Under the pieces are notes generated by a model. The model made no database searches and was not told the DNA's origin. It was given only the letters and a program-made list of their open reading frames with translations. Positions 63,816-64,000 of a stretch of 64,000 bases of DNA are shown here, piece by piece. Source of the stretch: Paroedura picta (taxonomy: Eukaryota; Chordata; Lepidosauria; Squamata; Gekkonidae); NCBI RefSeq assembly GCF_049243985.1, contig NC_135381.1, positions 13,069,345 to 13,133,344 of the forward strand, written 5' to 3'. Positions within the stretch are counted from its first letter, which is position 1. The number at the start of each line of letters is the position of its first letter. Position numbers and translations under genes: made by a program.

Positions 63816-63828
63816 GATCAGTCTAAAT

Positions 63829-63950
63829 CAGTGGTGGCCAAGCTGAGGCCTTCCAAATGTGCATAGACTACACTTCCCAGGAGCCCCTGCTAGTATGATG
63901 CTGGGAATTGTAGTCCATGGACACCTGGAGAGCCAGTTTGGCCACCCCTG
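63829..63950. mobile_element. hAT MITE-1
   Basis: Ends cagtggtggccaagctg and agtttggccacccctg; flanks gtctaaat/gtctaaac (8 bp, one change). Confidence 0.8.
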
Positions 63951-64000
63951 GTCTAAACAACACAGTGAAGGAATGGCCTCCTTACCAACAAGCAAATCAA

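Overview
The window is vertebrate genomic DNA. Genes are split into many small exons, and SINEs, LINE 3' ends and DNA-transposon MITEs are scattered through introns and spacers. The repeat mix (CR1 and L2-like LINE ends, tRNA-headed SINEs, 5S-rRNA-headed SINEs, short palindromic hAT MITEs) together with the near-human protein sequences points to a squamate reptile, plausibly a gecko. The species call is inference. No prokaryotic feature, CRISPR array or intact viral element was found.

Three genes lie on the minus strand in the order GCN1, RPLP0, PXN (left to right). This is the order and orientation I recall for human chromosome 12q24. (1) GCN1 fills 1-46066. I resolved 49 consecutive coding exons from the ATG at 46066 to the exon ending at 387. 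They splice in one uninterrupted frame of 6666 nt (2222 codons); about 450 C-terminal residues lie beyond the left edge. (2) RPLP0 occupies about 48045-53592 and is complete: a non-coding first exon, seven coding exons, a 315-residue product, a TATA box with a TOP-type start, and a polyA signal. (3) PXN (paxillin) runs from about 56391 off the right edge. Only its last three coding exons (end of LIM2, LIM3, LIM4) and a probable long 3'UTR are present.

Region by region: 387-46066 is GCN1 with repeat-filled introns; 46067-46300 is its CpG-rich, TATA-less promoter. 46376-46975 is a diverged tandem array in the GCN1-RPLP0 spacer. 48045-53592 is RPLP0, and 53593-53880 is its CCAAT-rich promoter. 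53882-54435 is a run of three fold-back repeats right behind that promoter. 54436-56390 is spacer, and 56391-64000 is the 3' part of PXN.

GCN1 (ribosome-bound activator of the GCN2 stress kinase) and RPLP0 (uL10, base of the ribosomal stalk, itself implicated in GCN2 activation) are functionally linked as well as adjacent. PXN is a focal-adhesion scaffold with no obvious functional tie to them.

The most notable sequence observations are three GC-AG introns in GCN1, a MITE inserted in the centre of a 24-bp palindromic target, fold-back repeats inside and upstream of RPLP0, and a four-copy tandem array between GCN1 and RPLP0. I did not find a convincing undescribed gene system here.
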